From Bacteroidota bacterium (GTDB taxonomy: Bacteria > Bacteroidota > Bacteroidia > Flavobacteriales_D > Crocinitomicaceae): 64,000 nucleotides of DNA. The notes under the pieces were generated by a model. It was not told the origin of the DNA, made no database searches, and saw only the letters and a program-made list of their open reading frames with translations. Shown piece by piece: positions 54,683 to 63,916 of the stretch. The position numbers were made by a program, and so were the translations under genes. Each line of letters begins with the position of its first letter. The stretch's first letter is position 1. Location of the stretch: the NCBI GenBank assembly GCA_006226425.1, contig SBGX01000025.1:1-64000 (forward strand), written 5' to 3'.

Positions 54683-54718
54683 AAGCCCCGCTCAACCGAT
54701 AGAGCAGGGCTTTTTTTT
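54683..54718 (+). terminator. Strong intrinsic terminator after the RHS/IS region
   Basis: AAGCCCCGCTC pairs with GAGCAGGGCTT (one mismatch) across a short loop and is followed by eight T. It closes the plus-strand RHS/IS region before the channel-like gene. Confidence 0.88.
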
Positions 54719-54838
54719 GTTGAAACAGCCCCTTTTTTGAATCGCAATTCGATTTTAATAGCTATTATTGGAGGGTCTCAAACTGATGAAAGCGATGAGT
54801 AATACTTCCAATTTCCGGATCAGACAAAATTTGTTAGT

Positions 54839-56719
54839 ATGATTACAAGACAGTTAGTTCATTTGCGATTGCTCGTGGGCATTTTGTCCGGAATTTTGTG
54901 GACTTCCCTGAACGTGCAAGCTCAGGAAGAGGAACCAGTGCTACCGGTTTACTCGTACAGCGAACTCTTTCAGGCTATTAAATCTTGCCCGGATACTGTC
55001 TTCCGACTCGAAAATGCCCTTCTTCGTTTTAACCCACAAACAGACCAGGAATTTTCTTTGGGTACCGACGAAATGAAGTTGGCCATGACAGACACCCTGA
55101 TCGGCCCTAAAAGGGTGTGGATGAGCATCAATAAGCATTTGGTATTTACAAATGTGAACGAAGAGGTCAGTTTCCTTGAGTTTAGAAAACCGAATGCTAG
55201 AATCGGTGCATTTCGTGGGATTCATTTCAAGAAGTCAGTCCGCATTGAAAATTCAGAAATTGTAGCCTTCTCAGACTGTGTCTTTGATGAAAAAATTACC
55301 TTTTTCAAGAATAAGTATACCGAAGAAGAGAAGAAAAAAGGCTTTGTTTTGATGCTTTATTATAATCGATTTAAAGCAGGTTGTTTAACCCAATTTTGGG
55401 TCGCGAAAGAGGATTTAAAAGGTGGCGCGAAGGTAATTACAATTCGGAATAATGAGATTCATGGAGGGGATCCCAATGTGGAGACCCTAATAGAAGATTT
55501 TGCTGGTTTTCTGTCCATGGTTGATATGGCAAAAAACACCATCCGCGCCACATGTTGGTACGCCTTGAGTGCTCGCGGATCAAGTATTGTTATTCGGGAT
55601 AATCGTTTTTTTGTTCCGTACATGTCCTATAATATTTCACCAGAGGATGATGCAACAGAAGTCATTATATTGGATAACTTCCATTCGAATTGGGTGACTC
55701 TAAGGGCACGTAATCTCAATTCACGTTGCCAGATTGATTGGAGGCAATTTGAAAATAAAACGATTTCCGATGCGGGCTTTAGTGCCTTTCGGTTATTGAA
55801 GCAAGAGGAAGCGGTCCGACAGGGACTCTCCCACTTGATGATAGGAGATGTGGGAACACTAACCATGGAGTACACCAAACAATTCCGTTTTCGGGATTTG
55901 TGGGCCTATAATTCCGAACGGGCAGATTTGGGTGCAATGCTGGATTACTACAAATCCCATTATGACAAGGCAAACGCCAATATGGTTTATGTTGAATTGA
56001 AGGATCTTGAAACTAAAAGGTATGAAGTACTGTACCACGAAAACCCAGGCTTCAATAATTTCTTTCGTTGGCGCATCAACCAGTTTCTGAAGTATTTTTC
56101 CGAGTATGGAACAAATCCGGCGAGGTCCATCTTGTTTTCGCTGTATATCATTGTTTGCTTTGCCCTCTTCTACCTCTTTTTTCCAAATTCATGGGATGAA
56201 CAGGGAAGGCATCGAGTGATCAACCGCTATCGTTTTTTTCTCCGCTATATGAGCGAGTCCAGTTCAATACATGAGCTATACCTGGAGAAAAGAAAAGAGG
56301 AACTGAAGGCCTACGAGTCCTTTCAGGAATTGGTCGCAAAGACGAGAAGTGGCGTACCTCGCTTTTTCACCGCGACTGCTGGCCTGCTCTATCGTTGGGC
56401 AATTTCCAGAACGAGTCTCAGTTTGCGTTTGCTCCGGCGACTCAATTTTTTGAGAGGTACCTGGGATAAGCTTTCCGGCTGGAAGAAATTCTGGAAATCG
56501 AGTTTGTTAATCTTCCTCTTTATCCTGGCATTTATCTATGATTTATTCGTGAAGTTGCTAAATGCCCTGATGCTTTCTCTGAATACCTTCAGTACCCTCG
56601 GTTTTGGAGAAATTCCAATTCGGGGTCTACCGCGTTACATGGCCATTGTTCAGGGCTTCATCGGCTGGTTTTTGTTGACGATCTTCTCCGTTTCGCTCAT
56701 TTCCCAGCTCATCGAGTAA
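54839..56719 (+). CDS. Secreted-domain K+-channel-like fusion protein
   Basis: A 626-residue protein. It has a signal-like N-terminus (1-30), then about 380 residues of beta-rich sequence with repeats such as SVRIENSEIVAFSDCVFDEK and KVITIRNNEIHGG, resembling a right-handed beta helix. Then come NMVYVELKDLETKRYEVLY, a TM helix (about 430-449), a charged loop, a second TM helix (about 558-577), a pore loop with TLGFGE at 586-591 (the position of TVGYGD in K+ channels) and a final helix to about 622. The C-terminal part is an Ion_trans_2-like two-TM pore module. Ligand sensing by the outer domain is inference. It follows a strong terminator and converges with a minus-strand gene. Confidence 0.78.
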   Translation: MITRQLVHLRLLVGILSGILWTSLNVQAQEEEPVLPVYSYSELFQAIKSCPDTVFRLENALLRFNPQTDQEFSLGTDEMKLAMTDTLIGPKRVWMSINKHLVFTNVNEEVSFLEFRKPNARIGAFRGIHFKKSVRIENSEIVAFSDCVFDEKITFFKNKYTEEEKKKGFVLMLYYNRFKAGCLTQFWVAKEDLKGGAKVITIRNNEIHGGDPNVETLIEDFAGFLSMVDMAKNTIRATCWYALSARGSSIVIRDNRFFVPYMSYNISPEDDATEVIILDNFHSNWVTLRARNLNSRCQIDWRQFENKTISDAGFSAFRLLKQEEAVRQGLSHLMIGDVGTLTMEYTKQFRFRDLWAYNSERADLGAMLDYYKSHYDKANANMVYVELKDLETKRYEVLYHENPGFNNFFRWRINQFLKYFSEYGTNPARSILFSLYIIVCFALFYLFFPNSWDEQGRHRVINRYRFFLRYMSESSSIHELYLEKRKEELKAYESFQELVAKTRSGVPRFFTATAGLLYRWAISRTSLSLRLLRRLNFLRGTWDKLSGWKKFWKSSLLIFLFILAFIYDLFVKLLNALMLSLNTFSTLGFGEIPIRGLPRYMAIVQGFIGWFLLTIFSVSLISQLIE

Positions 56720-56742
56720 GCCGTTTAACTTTCCTGGTAGTC

Positions 56743-57000
56743 TTACAGACGCTCGCATTCGCAGGTTTTGACTTTTTTACAGCCAAATTTCGTTTGCTTG
56801 TAGTCGGGTGGAGGTCCGATAGTGACTCCTGTGCAGACCTCTTCCTCCGTATATCTACAGGAAGTTTTTTCACGGGTGCCGACTTCAGCAATAATTGTAT
56901 TAAAATGATCCACAGAAACCCAAACGTCACGTTCTTCCGGGTGCTGGATCAAGACTTCGCCATTTTCCATGTTGTATATGGCCTGTACTAATTTGCGCAT
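56743..57000 (-). CDS. Small Cys-rich protein, unrecognised
   Basis: An 85-residue frame on the minus strand. The first half (VLIQHPEERDVWVSVDHFNT) is ordinary; the second half carries six Cys, including KTSCRYTEEEVC and CKKVKTCECERL. No signal peptide. No overlapping better frame exists and it lies in an otherwise empty gap, which supports it, but there is no family match. It may bind metal. Convergent with the channel-like gene 23 bp away. Confidence 0.5.
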   Translation of the reverse strand: MRKLVQAIYNMENGEVLIQHPEERDVWVSVDHFNTIIAEVGTREKTSCRYTEEEVCTGVTIGPPPDYKQTKFGCKKVKTCECERL

Positions 57001-57065
57001 ATTGTAGAGTTTTAAAAAGGGTTATTCAATGCTAAATTAGGTGGTCAATTCATAGAGAACAAGTC

Positions 57066-57102
57066 CCCTTTTGGTGTTTTCGTAGTCACCAAATGGAGGG
57101 GG
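57066..57102 (-). terminator. Candidate terminator after the minus-strand lipoprotein gene
   Basis: TTTGGTG and CACCAAA form a 7-bp stem extended by CCCC/GGGG with a bulge. It lies 15-50 bp downstream of the minus-strand gene ending at 57117. No strong T-run follows on that strand. Confidence 0.35.
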
Positions 57103-57116
57103 TAAATTCCAAGGAT

Positions 57117-58277
57117 TTAATGAGTTTTTTGGGTGGCTGTCGCGAGTCTTTGGAAGAGCAAATCAATATCTGCCTGGGTGAAACGAAAGGAATTCGTTTG
57201 TCCAATCTCGTACAGCAGGGAATAAAGCAGGTTTTGATCCTTACTATTTTCTCCAGTATCCTGAGGGTCGGTGATTTGAGAATCAAAGTACTCAAACTTC
57301 AATTCTTTTGTGTTGAGATCATAGCTATAGACCAAATCTCCAATGCAACACATGGCACAGGATTCAAGATAAATGTCTAAATCCTGAACCTTTTCTGAAG
57401 CGACTGCAAGTAATTCTGCATCGGTGGTTTGCTGAGAGAAAATTAATTTTTCGTTTTCAATTCCCGCCTGAATGATTCCTCCATTGCATCGATCTCCGAT
57501 AGCGATGACTTTCATTTCCCTGAGTTGATTTCCCCGGACCTGGAGTTTTCGGATACTGGTAAAAACACCTGTCCCCCCGCCACTTTCGGAAGTGCTGATG
57601 TAATACGTTTCGTCCCGGTGCCCCAGGTACTCGTATTCGAAATAGGGAGTTCGCATCATGAAATCGTCCCCGTAGTCAATGGTATATCCATGATAACCTT
57701 CCTTAACCGGATACATGTGATAGTTTTCAGGAAGCGAAACATCCTGGCCCAAGTTCACGACTTTTTTGGTGCCTTCCAGATTGGATAGCCGGTCGACTTG
57801 ATAGGGATGGAAAGGCAGATTTTCACGGAACCATAAAAACAGGTCATTCACCTTATTGACCTGAAAAGCGAGTTGTTTCTTTCTTTTCGGAAGATTCGAC
57901 CAATTTCCCTGGAGAGCATAGCTTGAGTTGATTTTGCCCTGGAAAACAGCCTTTTTGTCTTCGCCATGGTATTCGAATAACTCAAAGCTTTTGTGCTCGG
58001 GGTCAAGATTTCCTTTCAAAGGAATGCAGGCTTTATGTTTTTGGTAATAATACTGGCCGGATAGACTATTTCCAAATAAGGAAAGTTCCATTCGAATGTC
58101 ATACTTTCCGTCAATTTGTCCTTCGAAGGTGCAGTGAAAGTCCTTGAGTTCAAAGTTTTCAATGGGAGTCTTTTCCCGCTTCGTTTCCTTCTCCGGATCA
58201 GATGGAAGTTCTTTTGACTCTTCCGAGCAATTGGAGAAAAATAATGGAATGAATAGGAAGAGTACCCGAAATCGCAT
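57117..58277 (-). CDS. Hypothetical lipoprotein
   Basis: A 386-residue protein. I use ATG 58277 (MRFRVLFLFIPLFFSNC), which gives a clean signal and the lipobox FSNC; the longer reading only adds 18 residues that would spoil the signal. Early residues are acidic and Lys-rich. The remainder is beta-rich, with a repeated pattern of short strands (FELKDFHCTFEGQIDGKYDI, ALQGNWSNLPKRKKQLAFQV). Function unknown. On the minus strand, followed by a hairpin. Confidence 0.7.
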   Translation of the reverse strand: MRFRVLFLFIPLFFSNCSEESKELPSDPEKETKREKTPIENFELKDFHCTFEGQIDGKYDIRMELSLFGNSLSGQYYYQKHKACIPLKGNLDPEHKSFELFEYHGEDKKAVFQGKINSSYALQGNWSNLPKRKKQLAFQVNKVNDLFLWFRENLPFHPYQVDRLSNLEGTKKVVNLGQDVSLPENYHMYPVKEGYHGYTIDYGDDFMMRTPYFEYEYLGHRDETYYISTSESGGGTGVFTSIRKLQVRGNQLREMKVIAIGDRCNGGIIQAGIENEKLIFSQQTTDAELLAVASEKVQDLDIYLESCAMCCIGDLVYSYDLNTKELKFEYFDSQITDPQDTGENSKDQNLLYSLLYEIGQTNSFRFTQADIDLLFQRLATATQKTH

Positions 58278-58426
58278 AGCATAAAGATAGGTCTTCCCAT
58301 GAACTTTTCTCCATTTGTGGGCTTGATTCATTGGAAAGGAATCTGCTGTTGCACGCTTTTATGAGTCGGAAAACCTCGGTGAATAACTCAACGAATGCAG
58401 TTATCAATTTCCGGGCAGATAGACTT

Positions 58427-58434
58427 TAATTTTG
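58427..58434 (+). promoter_or_regulatory. Candidate -7 box for the small secreted protein gene
   Basis: TAATTTTG matches TAnnTTTG exactly and is 33 bp before the ATG at 58467. No good -33 TTTG is seen (TTTC at 58408 is too close). Confidence 0.35.
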
Positions 58435-58466
58435 TCATAGATTGCAAGGAAAGTTAAAAATGTAGA

Positions 58467-58751
58467 GTGATGAAAAAGAAAGCAATTGTTTTATTGGCTG
58501 CCTTCATGTTAGTGTCCGGACTGGCTTCGGCATTTTCGGTGAAATATTATAACAAGGACTCCAAAAATCATAAAATGGAAGTCAAGATCAACGGAAGTAC
58601 ACGAAGTATAGAATTTCGTTCGAGTACCAGTGGAACGGCTTCTGTTGGAATCAATGCTTCCAAGATCGAGGTCAAAACAGCTTGTGGCTGGGTGACTTTG
58701 AAGGATGGAGATAAGATTGTGATCAAAGACGGATGTATTAAAGTCGAATAA
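58467..58751 (+). CDS. Small secreted protein, unrecognised
   Basis: A 94-residue protein with a clear signal peptide (1-22, ending LASA). The mature part of about 70 residues is a small beta domain (KYYNKDSKNHKMEVKINGST, DGDKIVIKDGCIKVE) with two Cys that could form a disulfide. No family recognised. It stands alone on the plus strand between two minus-strand genes, with a TAnnTTTG box upstream. Confidence 0.75.
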   Translation: MMKKKAIVLLAAFMLVSGLASAFSVKYYNKDSKNHKMEVKINGSTRSIEFRSSTSGTASVGINASKIEVKTACGWVTLKDGDKIVIKDGCIKVE

Positions 58752-58772
58752 GACTTTTCGGAAATTTCTCGT

Positions 58773-59480
58773 TTAGTCTTTGACGAAAAGAAAATATTCC
58801 AAAAAATAATCGGAGTTCTTTTCGTGCACAGGCACCCGGAGCTTGTATCCAAGGTGATATGCCTCTTTTGGAAGACTAAATAACAGTTGATTGTTTCCCT
58901 TGGGCAGAAGTTTCAGGTGCTTATCATGATGACCCCAAATCCATCCGTTCAGGTACCATTCATCTGACAGATTTAGTTCGATATCCTCTTCGCTAAGATT
59001 GTGCAATTGAATCATTCCGGAATAGCGTTGTGTGTCCGGGTCCAGTTTCAGAAAGATCTGGTGATTGCCTTGGATGTTGAGGGAGGGACAATCAAACTCA
59101 AAGTGAATTTGAGCCCTTCCCAGGTTAGTGACGACTGTTGCGACGCGGTGACTTCTTCCAGGTCGGTTGCTGGCACAGAAGTATCTAAACTGAACGGACT
59201 CTCCAGGAAGGATGGGTTCCTTTGGAAAGTTGGTGGGACCGCACTGAGGTTCTCCCCAGTGCAAACGCGTGATGATTAGGACCGTATCGCTACAGTTCGT
59301 GAGTTCGAATTCAATAGGCTGAATCTTGGTATAGCTAAGAGGCCCCAAACGAACGGAAACTTGAGAACCGGATTGCGTGGCAAAGGAACTGTAATGGCCT
59401 ATGACCTTGAGGCTAAAAGGCGTTTGGGCACTAATTGCGGTGCACAGGCTTAGAAAGAACGTGAAGAGCAGCATTTTCAT
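58773..59480 (-). CDS. Secreted DUF1573-like protein
   Basis: A 235-residue protein with signal peptide MKMLLFTFFLSLCTAISAQ. Residues about 50-130 (PIEFELTNCSDTVLIITRLH, then EPILPGESVQFRYFC and HRVATVVTNLGRAQIHFEF) fit the Ig-like DUF1573 family of envelope proteins in Bacteroidota. The C-terminal 100 residues form a second beta domain. Function unknown in the family. It converges with the small secreted protein gene. Confidence 0.75.
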   Translation of the reverse strand: MKMLLFTFFLSLCTAISAQTPFSLKVIGHYSSFATQSGSQVSVRLGPLSYTKIQPIEFELTNCSDTVLIITRLHWGEPQCGPTNFPKEPILPGESVQFRYFCASNRPGRSHRVATVVTNLGRAQIHFEFDCPSLNIQGNHQIFLKLDPDTQRYSGMIQLHNLSEEDIELNLSDEWYLNGWIWGHHDKHLKLLPKGNNQLLFSLPKEAYHLGYKLRVPVHEKNSDYFLEYFLFVKD

Positions 59481-59551
59481 GATGATTGCAAGTTAAGTTT
59501 AAAAGCATAACACGCAAAAAATCAAGCTGTTAAACTCTTGTTAAACTTATT

Positions 59552-60955
59552 TTAGAGTTCTTGCAACCACCAATCATGCACTTCCTGGGCGGTGGCTACC
59601 CAGATATCTTCTTTATCTGCAATCAGCTGAAGCAACTGCTGATAGCATTCTCCCCATTTTCGATAAGTGTTCCCTTTGGGAAAGGAAGTACGAATGTGCC
59701 AGTCAATGGATCCGACTCCCTGGTTTTCACGAAGAACATCCAGGCCCTCGTCCAGCATTTGAAGCGCTTTTTCAACGGTCATCTGCTCATCGTAGAACAT
59801 ATTCCCATCCATACACAGTACGGGTATCTGAAGGACCTTGATTGCCCTGTTTTCTTTTAAGTCAAAAGGAAAATAAGGAAGAGCTGAGTTCAGGCGGAAG
59901 CCAATGTGGTCGTTGAAGGAAAGCGAACTGTCATAGTCAAATCCAAGGGCTTCATGTTTCCTAAGTGTGCTGAAATAGTCTTTTCCAAGGTGCCAGTAGT
60001 GATGCCTGATCCCCTTGATTTCTTGCCTGCATAGTTGTTCCAATTTTCTTTTTTCGCTTCGAAACTTCTCTTCGTCCTGGTAAGACAGGTAGGAGTTGTG
60101 AAGACCAATTTCAAAACCATCTTGTTTCATGCGCTCAAAAACAGGAGGGTATGAAGGATGATCAATCTTATAAGTCACATCATAAATGCATTTTGCACCT
60201 TCCCAGCGACTAATCACGGCAAAGTAGTTGGAGGATCGGTACCCGAATTTCATTTCACTATCATAGACCTCATGAAAACACCAAAACTCATCTTTCTGTC
60301 GCTCAGTTAGGCACAGTTTGATCATGGTCAACAGGTACTTGTAGTGTCCCAGAATGCCTTTTGGACTCCATTTTCGCGGAAGCCAGGGGAAATATTTAAG
60401 CTCATCGTATTTCCCGGGAATATCAATATCATGGGAGAGAATAACACAGGCTTTTTTGCCATCTGGAAAAGGCGTTGGGAGCTTGGTTTGCCATTTCTTT
60501 TCGAGAAGTAGGCGAAAGTAAGCCACACAGCGATTGACCATTGGGAAATGAGCGATATCATGCTTAAACTGGAAAGATGATTTGTACTTCAAGCGCTCAT
60601 GTTTATCGTAGGCAGAGGCGTCGGCATGGAGGTTCCCTTCATCCGAAAGAAAGAAAGAAATGGAACGGATGAGGTCGAAGGGAATTTGATTGTCTTCCGG
60701 AACAGGCCATTGTTCGGGGCTTGATTTGAGTTTTTCCCAAATGAGATCATCCTTTTTTTTAAGGATCAAAATACTCGTTGCCGGAAGTGTTTTTGAAACA
60801 TGTTCGAGGTATGCGATATGTGCATCTTCGGGGCTTGAACATATACGGGCCTTAATGCGCAGAGCCCGAAACAGAAAATCGAGAGTATATTGCTCGATGG
60901 GAGTCGGGTTTTCAATATAGTATTGAATAGCTATTGTTTCACTCCCTCTGTCCAT
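59552..60955 (-). CDS. Polysaccharide deacetylase-like protein
   Basis: A 467-residue protein without signal peptide. The middle contains ACVILSHDIDIPGKYDELKY, the NodB-type HD motif of carbohydrate esterase 4 proteins, and later GFEIGLHNSYLSYQDEEKF and GIRHHYWHLG, in the positions of the second and third NodB motifs. The N-terminal 150 residues form the helper domain seen in cytoplasmic Bacteroidota deacetylases near sugar-polymer genes. Its ATG overlaps the 3' end of the GNAT gene by 25 bp, so the pair is coupled. It likely trims acetyl groups from a surface or storage glycan. Confidence 0.82.
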   Translation of the reverse strand: MDRGSETIAIQYYIENPTPIEQYTLDFLFRALRIKARICSSPEDAHIAYLEHVSKTLPATSILILKKKDDLIWEKLKSSPEQWPVPEDNQIPFDLIRSISFFLSDEGNLHADASAYDKHERLKYKSSFQFKHDIAHFPMVNRCVAYFRLLLEKKWQTKLPTPFPDGKKACVILSHDIDIPGKYDELKYFPWLPRKWSPKGILGHYKYLLTMIKLCLTERQKDEFWCFHEVYDSEMKFGYRSSNYFAVISRWEGAKCIYDVTYKIDHPSYPPVFERMKQDGFEIGLHNSYLSYQDEEKFRSEKRKLEQLCRQEIKGIRHHYWHLGKDYFSTLRKHEALGFDYDSSLSFNDHIGFRLNSALPYFPFDLKENRAIKVLQIPVLCMDGNMFYDEQMTVEKALQMLDEGLDVLRENQGVGSIDWHIRTSFPKGNTYRKWGECYQQLLQLIADKEDIWVATAQEVHDWWLQEL

Positions 60956-62031
60956 AGACCATTAATATACCAGTTCTTAAAATCATTGAATTCTTCGTTC
61001 AGCGTTTGATCGAGAACAAGGGAGACAATGTACACCCGATTCATGTATTTCAGGGCGCCAAATTGCTGAAAGCAATCAAAGGCCTCCCGGTTGAGTTGAT
61101 TCAGTCCATTTCCCTGGATTTGCAGGGTTTTAATTTCCTGGATTCCTCGTGCCTCCTCGCAGGCTTTAGCAATCAACCAGTTTTTGATTTCCGGCTTGGC
61201 GGCAGTGATATCACTCAAAAAGGCGTAGTGCTTCCCTTCCTGATGTGCCAGGACATAGTAACCCTGTAAATTTTTGTCCTGATCATAGACCGATCGAAAA
61301 CGATATTGGACGAAAGGGTTCTCGTGGATGCGATTTTGCATGAAGTATTCATCCATTTCGAGATGGACCAGCTGTGGGTATTGCTCCCGAATCCGCTTAT
61401 ATAGATTTTTCATTTGACTTTCAGAAGCCAACTCTTCCCGGATATTAAGTTCCCGTTCGAAATGTTGATAGCTCGCCTGAATTCGCTTTTGAGTCCGCTT
61501 ACTTTTGGAACTAAGCCAAAGCGATGCTAACATTTTGGAGAATCCTTTCACTTTGGATGCCAGACCGGGCGTTTGATCCTGATTGATGTCCCGAACCCGA
61601 AGCTGAATAACATATTGTTCGATGCATTCATTTTGAACCTGGAACCCAAGTTTTTCCCAGACAGGTCCGAGGGCAGTGAAGCCCCAAATGTGTTTGATTC
61701 CCTTTTCACGACATTCATCAACTGCAAGAGTATAGAGCTTTTTGAACAGGCCTTTTCCCTGCAATTGTTGATCGAGGTAGGAAGTTTCGCTTTTGGCGCT
61801 TAGAAAGATGCCGCCGGCGCTGTGAATGGCATGGGGGATCATTCCCTGACTTCCCAGCACTTCCTGATTTGGCCCTTCAACCGTACAAAATATCATGTTG
61901 GGGTGATCGTACTCCCAGGAGAAAACTCGTTGATCGTAGGGGAAGGGAAGTACACGGTCCAGAAAAGAAACAATCTCTTGATTCTCTGCTTGTTTGGTGC
62001 CTCTTAGTTGGTATGTTGTTTCGGAAGACAT
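60931..62031 (-). CDS. GNAT-family N-acetyltransferase
   Basis: A 366-residue protein with GNAT-like features: VLGSQGMIPHAI and the acetyl-CoA-binding region LDQQLQGKGLFKKLYTLAVD, in which Q-GKG-L resembles motif A (QxxGxG/A). An extra C-terminal half of about 180 residues resembles FemAB-like or double-GNAT proteins. Probably acetylates a sugar-linked or peptide amino group. Pairing with a downstream deacetylase-like gene points to cell-surface glycan modification; the substrate is unknown. Confidence 0.8.
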   Translation of the reverse strand: MSSETTYQLRGTKQAENQEIVSFLDRVLPFPYDQRVFSWEYDHPNMIFCTVEGPNQEVLGSQGMIPHAIHSAGGIFLSAKSETSYLDQQLQGKGLFKKLYTLAVDECREKGIKHIWGFTALGPVWEKLGFQVQNECIEQYVIQLRVRDINQDQTPGLASKVKGFSKMLASLWLSSKSKRTQKRIQASYQHFERELNIREELASESQMKNLYKRIREQYPQLVHLEMDEYFMQNRIHENPFVQYRFRSVYDQDKNLQGYYVLAHQEGKHYAFLSDITAAKPEIKNWLIAKACEEARGIQEIKTLQIQGNGLNQLNREAFDCFQQFGALKYMNRVYIVSLVLDQTLNEEFNDFKNWYINGLWTEGVKQ

Positions 62032-62053
62032 GTCTGATTATCCCAAAGGAACC

Positions 62054-62398
62054 TTATTTCAGATTGAATTTTTCGACAAAGAGAATATCACTTTGAACGA
62101 GATGTCCGGATAGGTCAGCATACAATACATGATTGCAAAACCCTTCCGGGCCATGTGCATCACCGTGATCATCAATATCTGTTCCTTTGATCCAGTAGTA
62201 TTTCCCTTGAATTTTAGTAGCCAGTTTACAGCTGGTGGACTTCATGCCGAACTGGCATTTCCCGCAGGAAACTTCAACATTTTGATAGGAAATTAACTTT
62301 CGATTCTTGTTCTTTTTGAGAACTAGAGCAAAAAGCAAAACCCCGATTAGCAGGACTCCCAGGACGGGAAAAACGAATTTATTGGGTAATCTTGACAT
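62054..62398 (-). CDS. DUF6370-like membrane-anchored protein
   Basis: A 114-residue protein with one N-terminal TM helix (about 9-27) then a Cys/His domain: VSCGKCQFGMKSTSCKLATK and DIDDHGDAHGPEGFCNHVLY. This spacing matches the DUF6370 pattern, in which the Cys and His residues suggest metal binding. Function unknown. It lies 22 bp upstream of the GNAT gene and shares its direction. Confidence 0.82.
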   Translation of the reverse strand: MSRLPNKFVFPVLGVLLIGVLLFALVLKKNKNRKLISYQNVEVSCGKCQFGMKSTSCKLATKIQGKYYWIKGTDIDDHGDAHGPEGFCNHVLYADLSGHLVQSDILFVEKFNLK

Positions 62399-62442
62399 GT
62401 GGTAAAAATAGTGTTTTGGGATGAAATCCTCCCGGGCACGTT

Positions 62443-63768
62443 CTATTTTTGGAGTTCTCCCTGCTGGTTGAGTTGATACATGACGCCATTCCAGTCAGAG
62501 ATCCCGCTCGTGTGTTGCGGGGCACAAAACAAAATTTCACCGGTCGTTTTGACCACGATACCACCCATTTCCCCGATGGTTTTTCGACCTCGACCAGCTT
62601 GCATGAACTCTTCGAGATCTTCCGTTTCCCAATTTGGTTCTGGGGGTCCAAAATCTTTTTCCCAACGTTTATTCCCATCTTCATCAAAGGAAACAAGAAT
62701 CAATTGTCGCTCCCGGGAAAGCCCGGCAAAATAGCAATTCCCCTCTTTGTCAATGGCTACTTCACTGTTTTCTGTTGGACGACAGGCCTGAAGGTGTTCC
62801 CACTTTTTTTCAAGTTGCCAGTTAAGCTTCACCAGGTGATGAGCCTTCTCACCATGATAGGCCGAAACAGAGATAAGAATCCCGTCATCAGCCACGGCCA
62901 GGGAAAAACCAGTGTTCCATTCGGTGCCATAGTTGGATTTTTTCCAGGAAAAATGTTGTTGATTCAGGGTTTTGGCAGAAGTATCGAGCAGTGCAACAAA
63001 AGTGGAAGTACTTGAAGCATAATTACCCAGGAGAAAAAGCCCCTTGGAGTCATCCCAGCCCAGAGCCGCGGCACTTTGGTCTGTGTTTTCCATCAATCGG
63101 GGAGCTTTTCCCTTCCAGACTTTGTCCCAAAGTAACTTGCCGTCGGAAGAGAGTTTGACCAGCCTGATTTCATGGTGTTTGGTCGCATTCAAATCTCCAC
63201 CCACATATCGGGTTTGGTGGCAGGCCATGATCAGATCCCCACCGGCAACTTCCACCAAATCTACGGCCGTACTGTTCAGTGGGCTTTTGATTTGTTTTTT
63301 CCAGATCGGGGTTCCGTCTTTGGAAAGTTTTACGATAACGGGGGCCTGAGTGCGATCCCAGCTATGCGTTTTTTCCCGTTCCTCCGTAAAGAAGCCCATG
63401 ATATAGTAAGTTTGACCCTTACCACGAATGATTTTACTAGCCTCAAATGCAAATGGGAGGATTTTGGTCCACAATGAATCGCCGCGAGCATTTGTTTGAT
63501 GCAAAATAATATTGGGACGACCTGAAAAAGATTTTCGAATGTATTCAGGGTATTTTTCCTCATCATAACCGTACAGTTCATTGTGGATATCATAGTCTGC
63601 CTTATCAAATCTTCCACAGAATAGCGCACCGCCATCATAACTTTCCGCACAATCAAAAAGCTTGATGGAGAATCCCGGTTCGATCAGTTTTTTTTTAAAC
63701 GTAATGGGTTGAGAGTTGCAGGATAAAAGAGAAAATAGCGTAAGAATGTAACAACAGGTTCTGAGCAT
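62443..63768 (-). CDS. Lipoprotein with beta-propeller-like repeats
   Basis: A 441-residue protein with signal MLRTCCYILTLFSLLSC, a lipobox ending in Cys 17. The rest contains regularly spaced W/Y-containing strands (DSLWTKILPFAFEASKIIRG, GTPIWKKQIKSPLNSTAVDL, DGKLLWDKVWKGKAPR, EDGNKRWEKDFGPPEPNW), typical of PQQ/SBBP-like propellers. No catalytic motif is visible. Likely outer-membrane anchored. It is the first gene of the minus-strand cluster. Confidence 0.78.
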   Translation of the reverse strand: MLRTCCYILTLFSLLSCNSQPITFKKKLIEPGFSIKLFDCAESYDGGALFCGRFDKADYDIHNELYGYDEEKYPEYIRKSFSGRPNIILHQTNARGDSLWTKILPFAFEASKIIRGKGQTYYIMGFFTEEREKTHSWDRTQAPVIVKLSKDGTPIWKKQIKSPLNSTAVDLVEVAGGDLIMACHQTRYVGGDLNATKHHEIRLVKLSSDGKLLWDKVWKGKAPRLMENTDQSAAALGWDDSKGLFLLGNYASSTSTFVALLDTSAKTLNQQHFSWKKSNYGTEWNTGFSLAVADDGILISVSAYHGEKAHHLVKLNWQLEKKWEHLQACRPTENSEVAIDKEGNCYFAGLSRERQLILVSFDEDGNKRWEKDFGPPEPNWETEDLEEFMQAGRGRKTIGEMGGIVVKTTGEILFCAPQHTSGISDWNGVMYQLNQQGELQK

Positions 63769-63881
63769 TGCATGTGTTTTGGTCGTGGGACTAAAGATAA
63801 AAAGGATGATGAAACTAACCTTTTTTAATTGGAGCCGTTTACTATGCTGAACAGCGTATTGACAAACTCCTTAAAGAAAGG

Positions 63882-63889
63882 TATATTTG
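63882..63889 (+). promoter_or_regulatory. Candidate promoter of the partial gene at the right edge
   Basis: TATATTTG matches TAnnTTTG exactly. ATTG at 63858-63861 lies 20 bp upstream, close to the -33 spacing and one base off TTTG. The gene starts 27 bp downstream. Confidence 0.5.
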
Positions 63890-63916
63890 TTTGGCAGTAA
63901 TCACAAATTAAAAACT

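Noticed and set aside
62449-63015. 188-residue plus-strand frame inside the propeller lipoprotein
   Set aside because: Antisense to a gene with a lipobox and propeller repeats; composition typical of a shadow frame.
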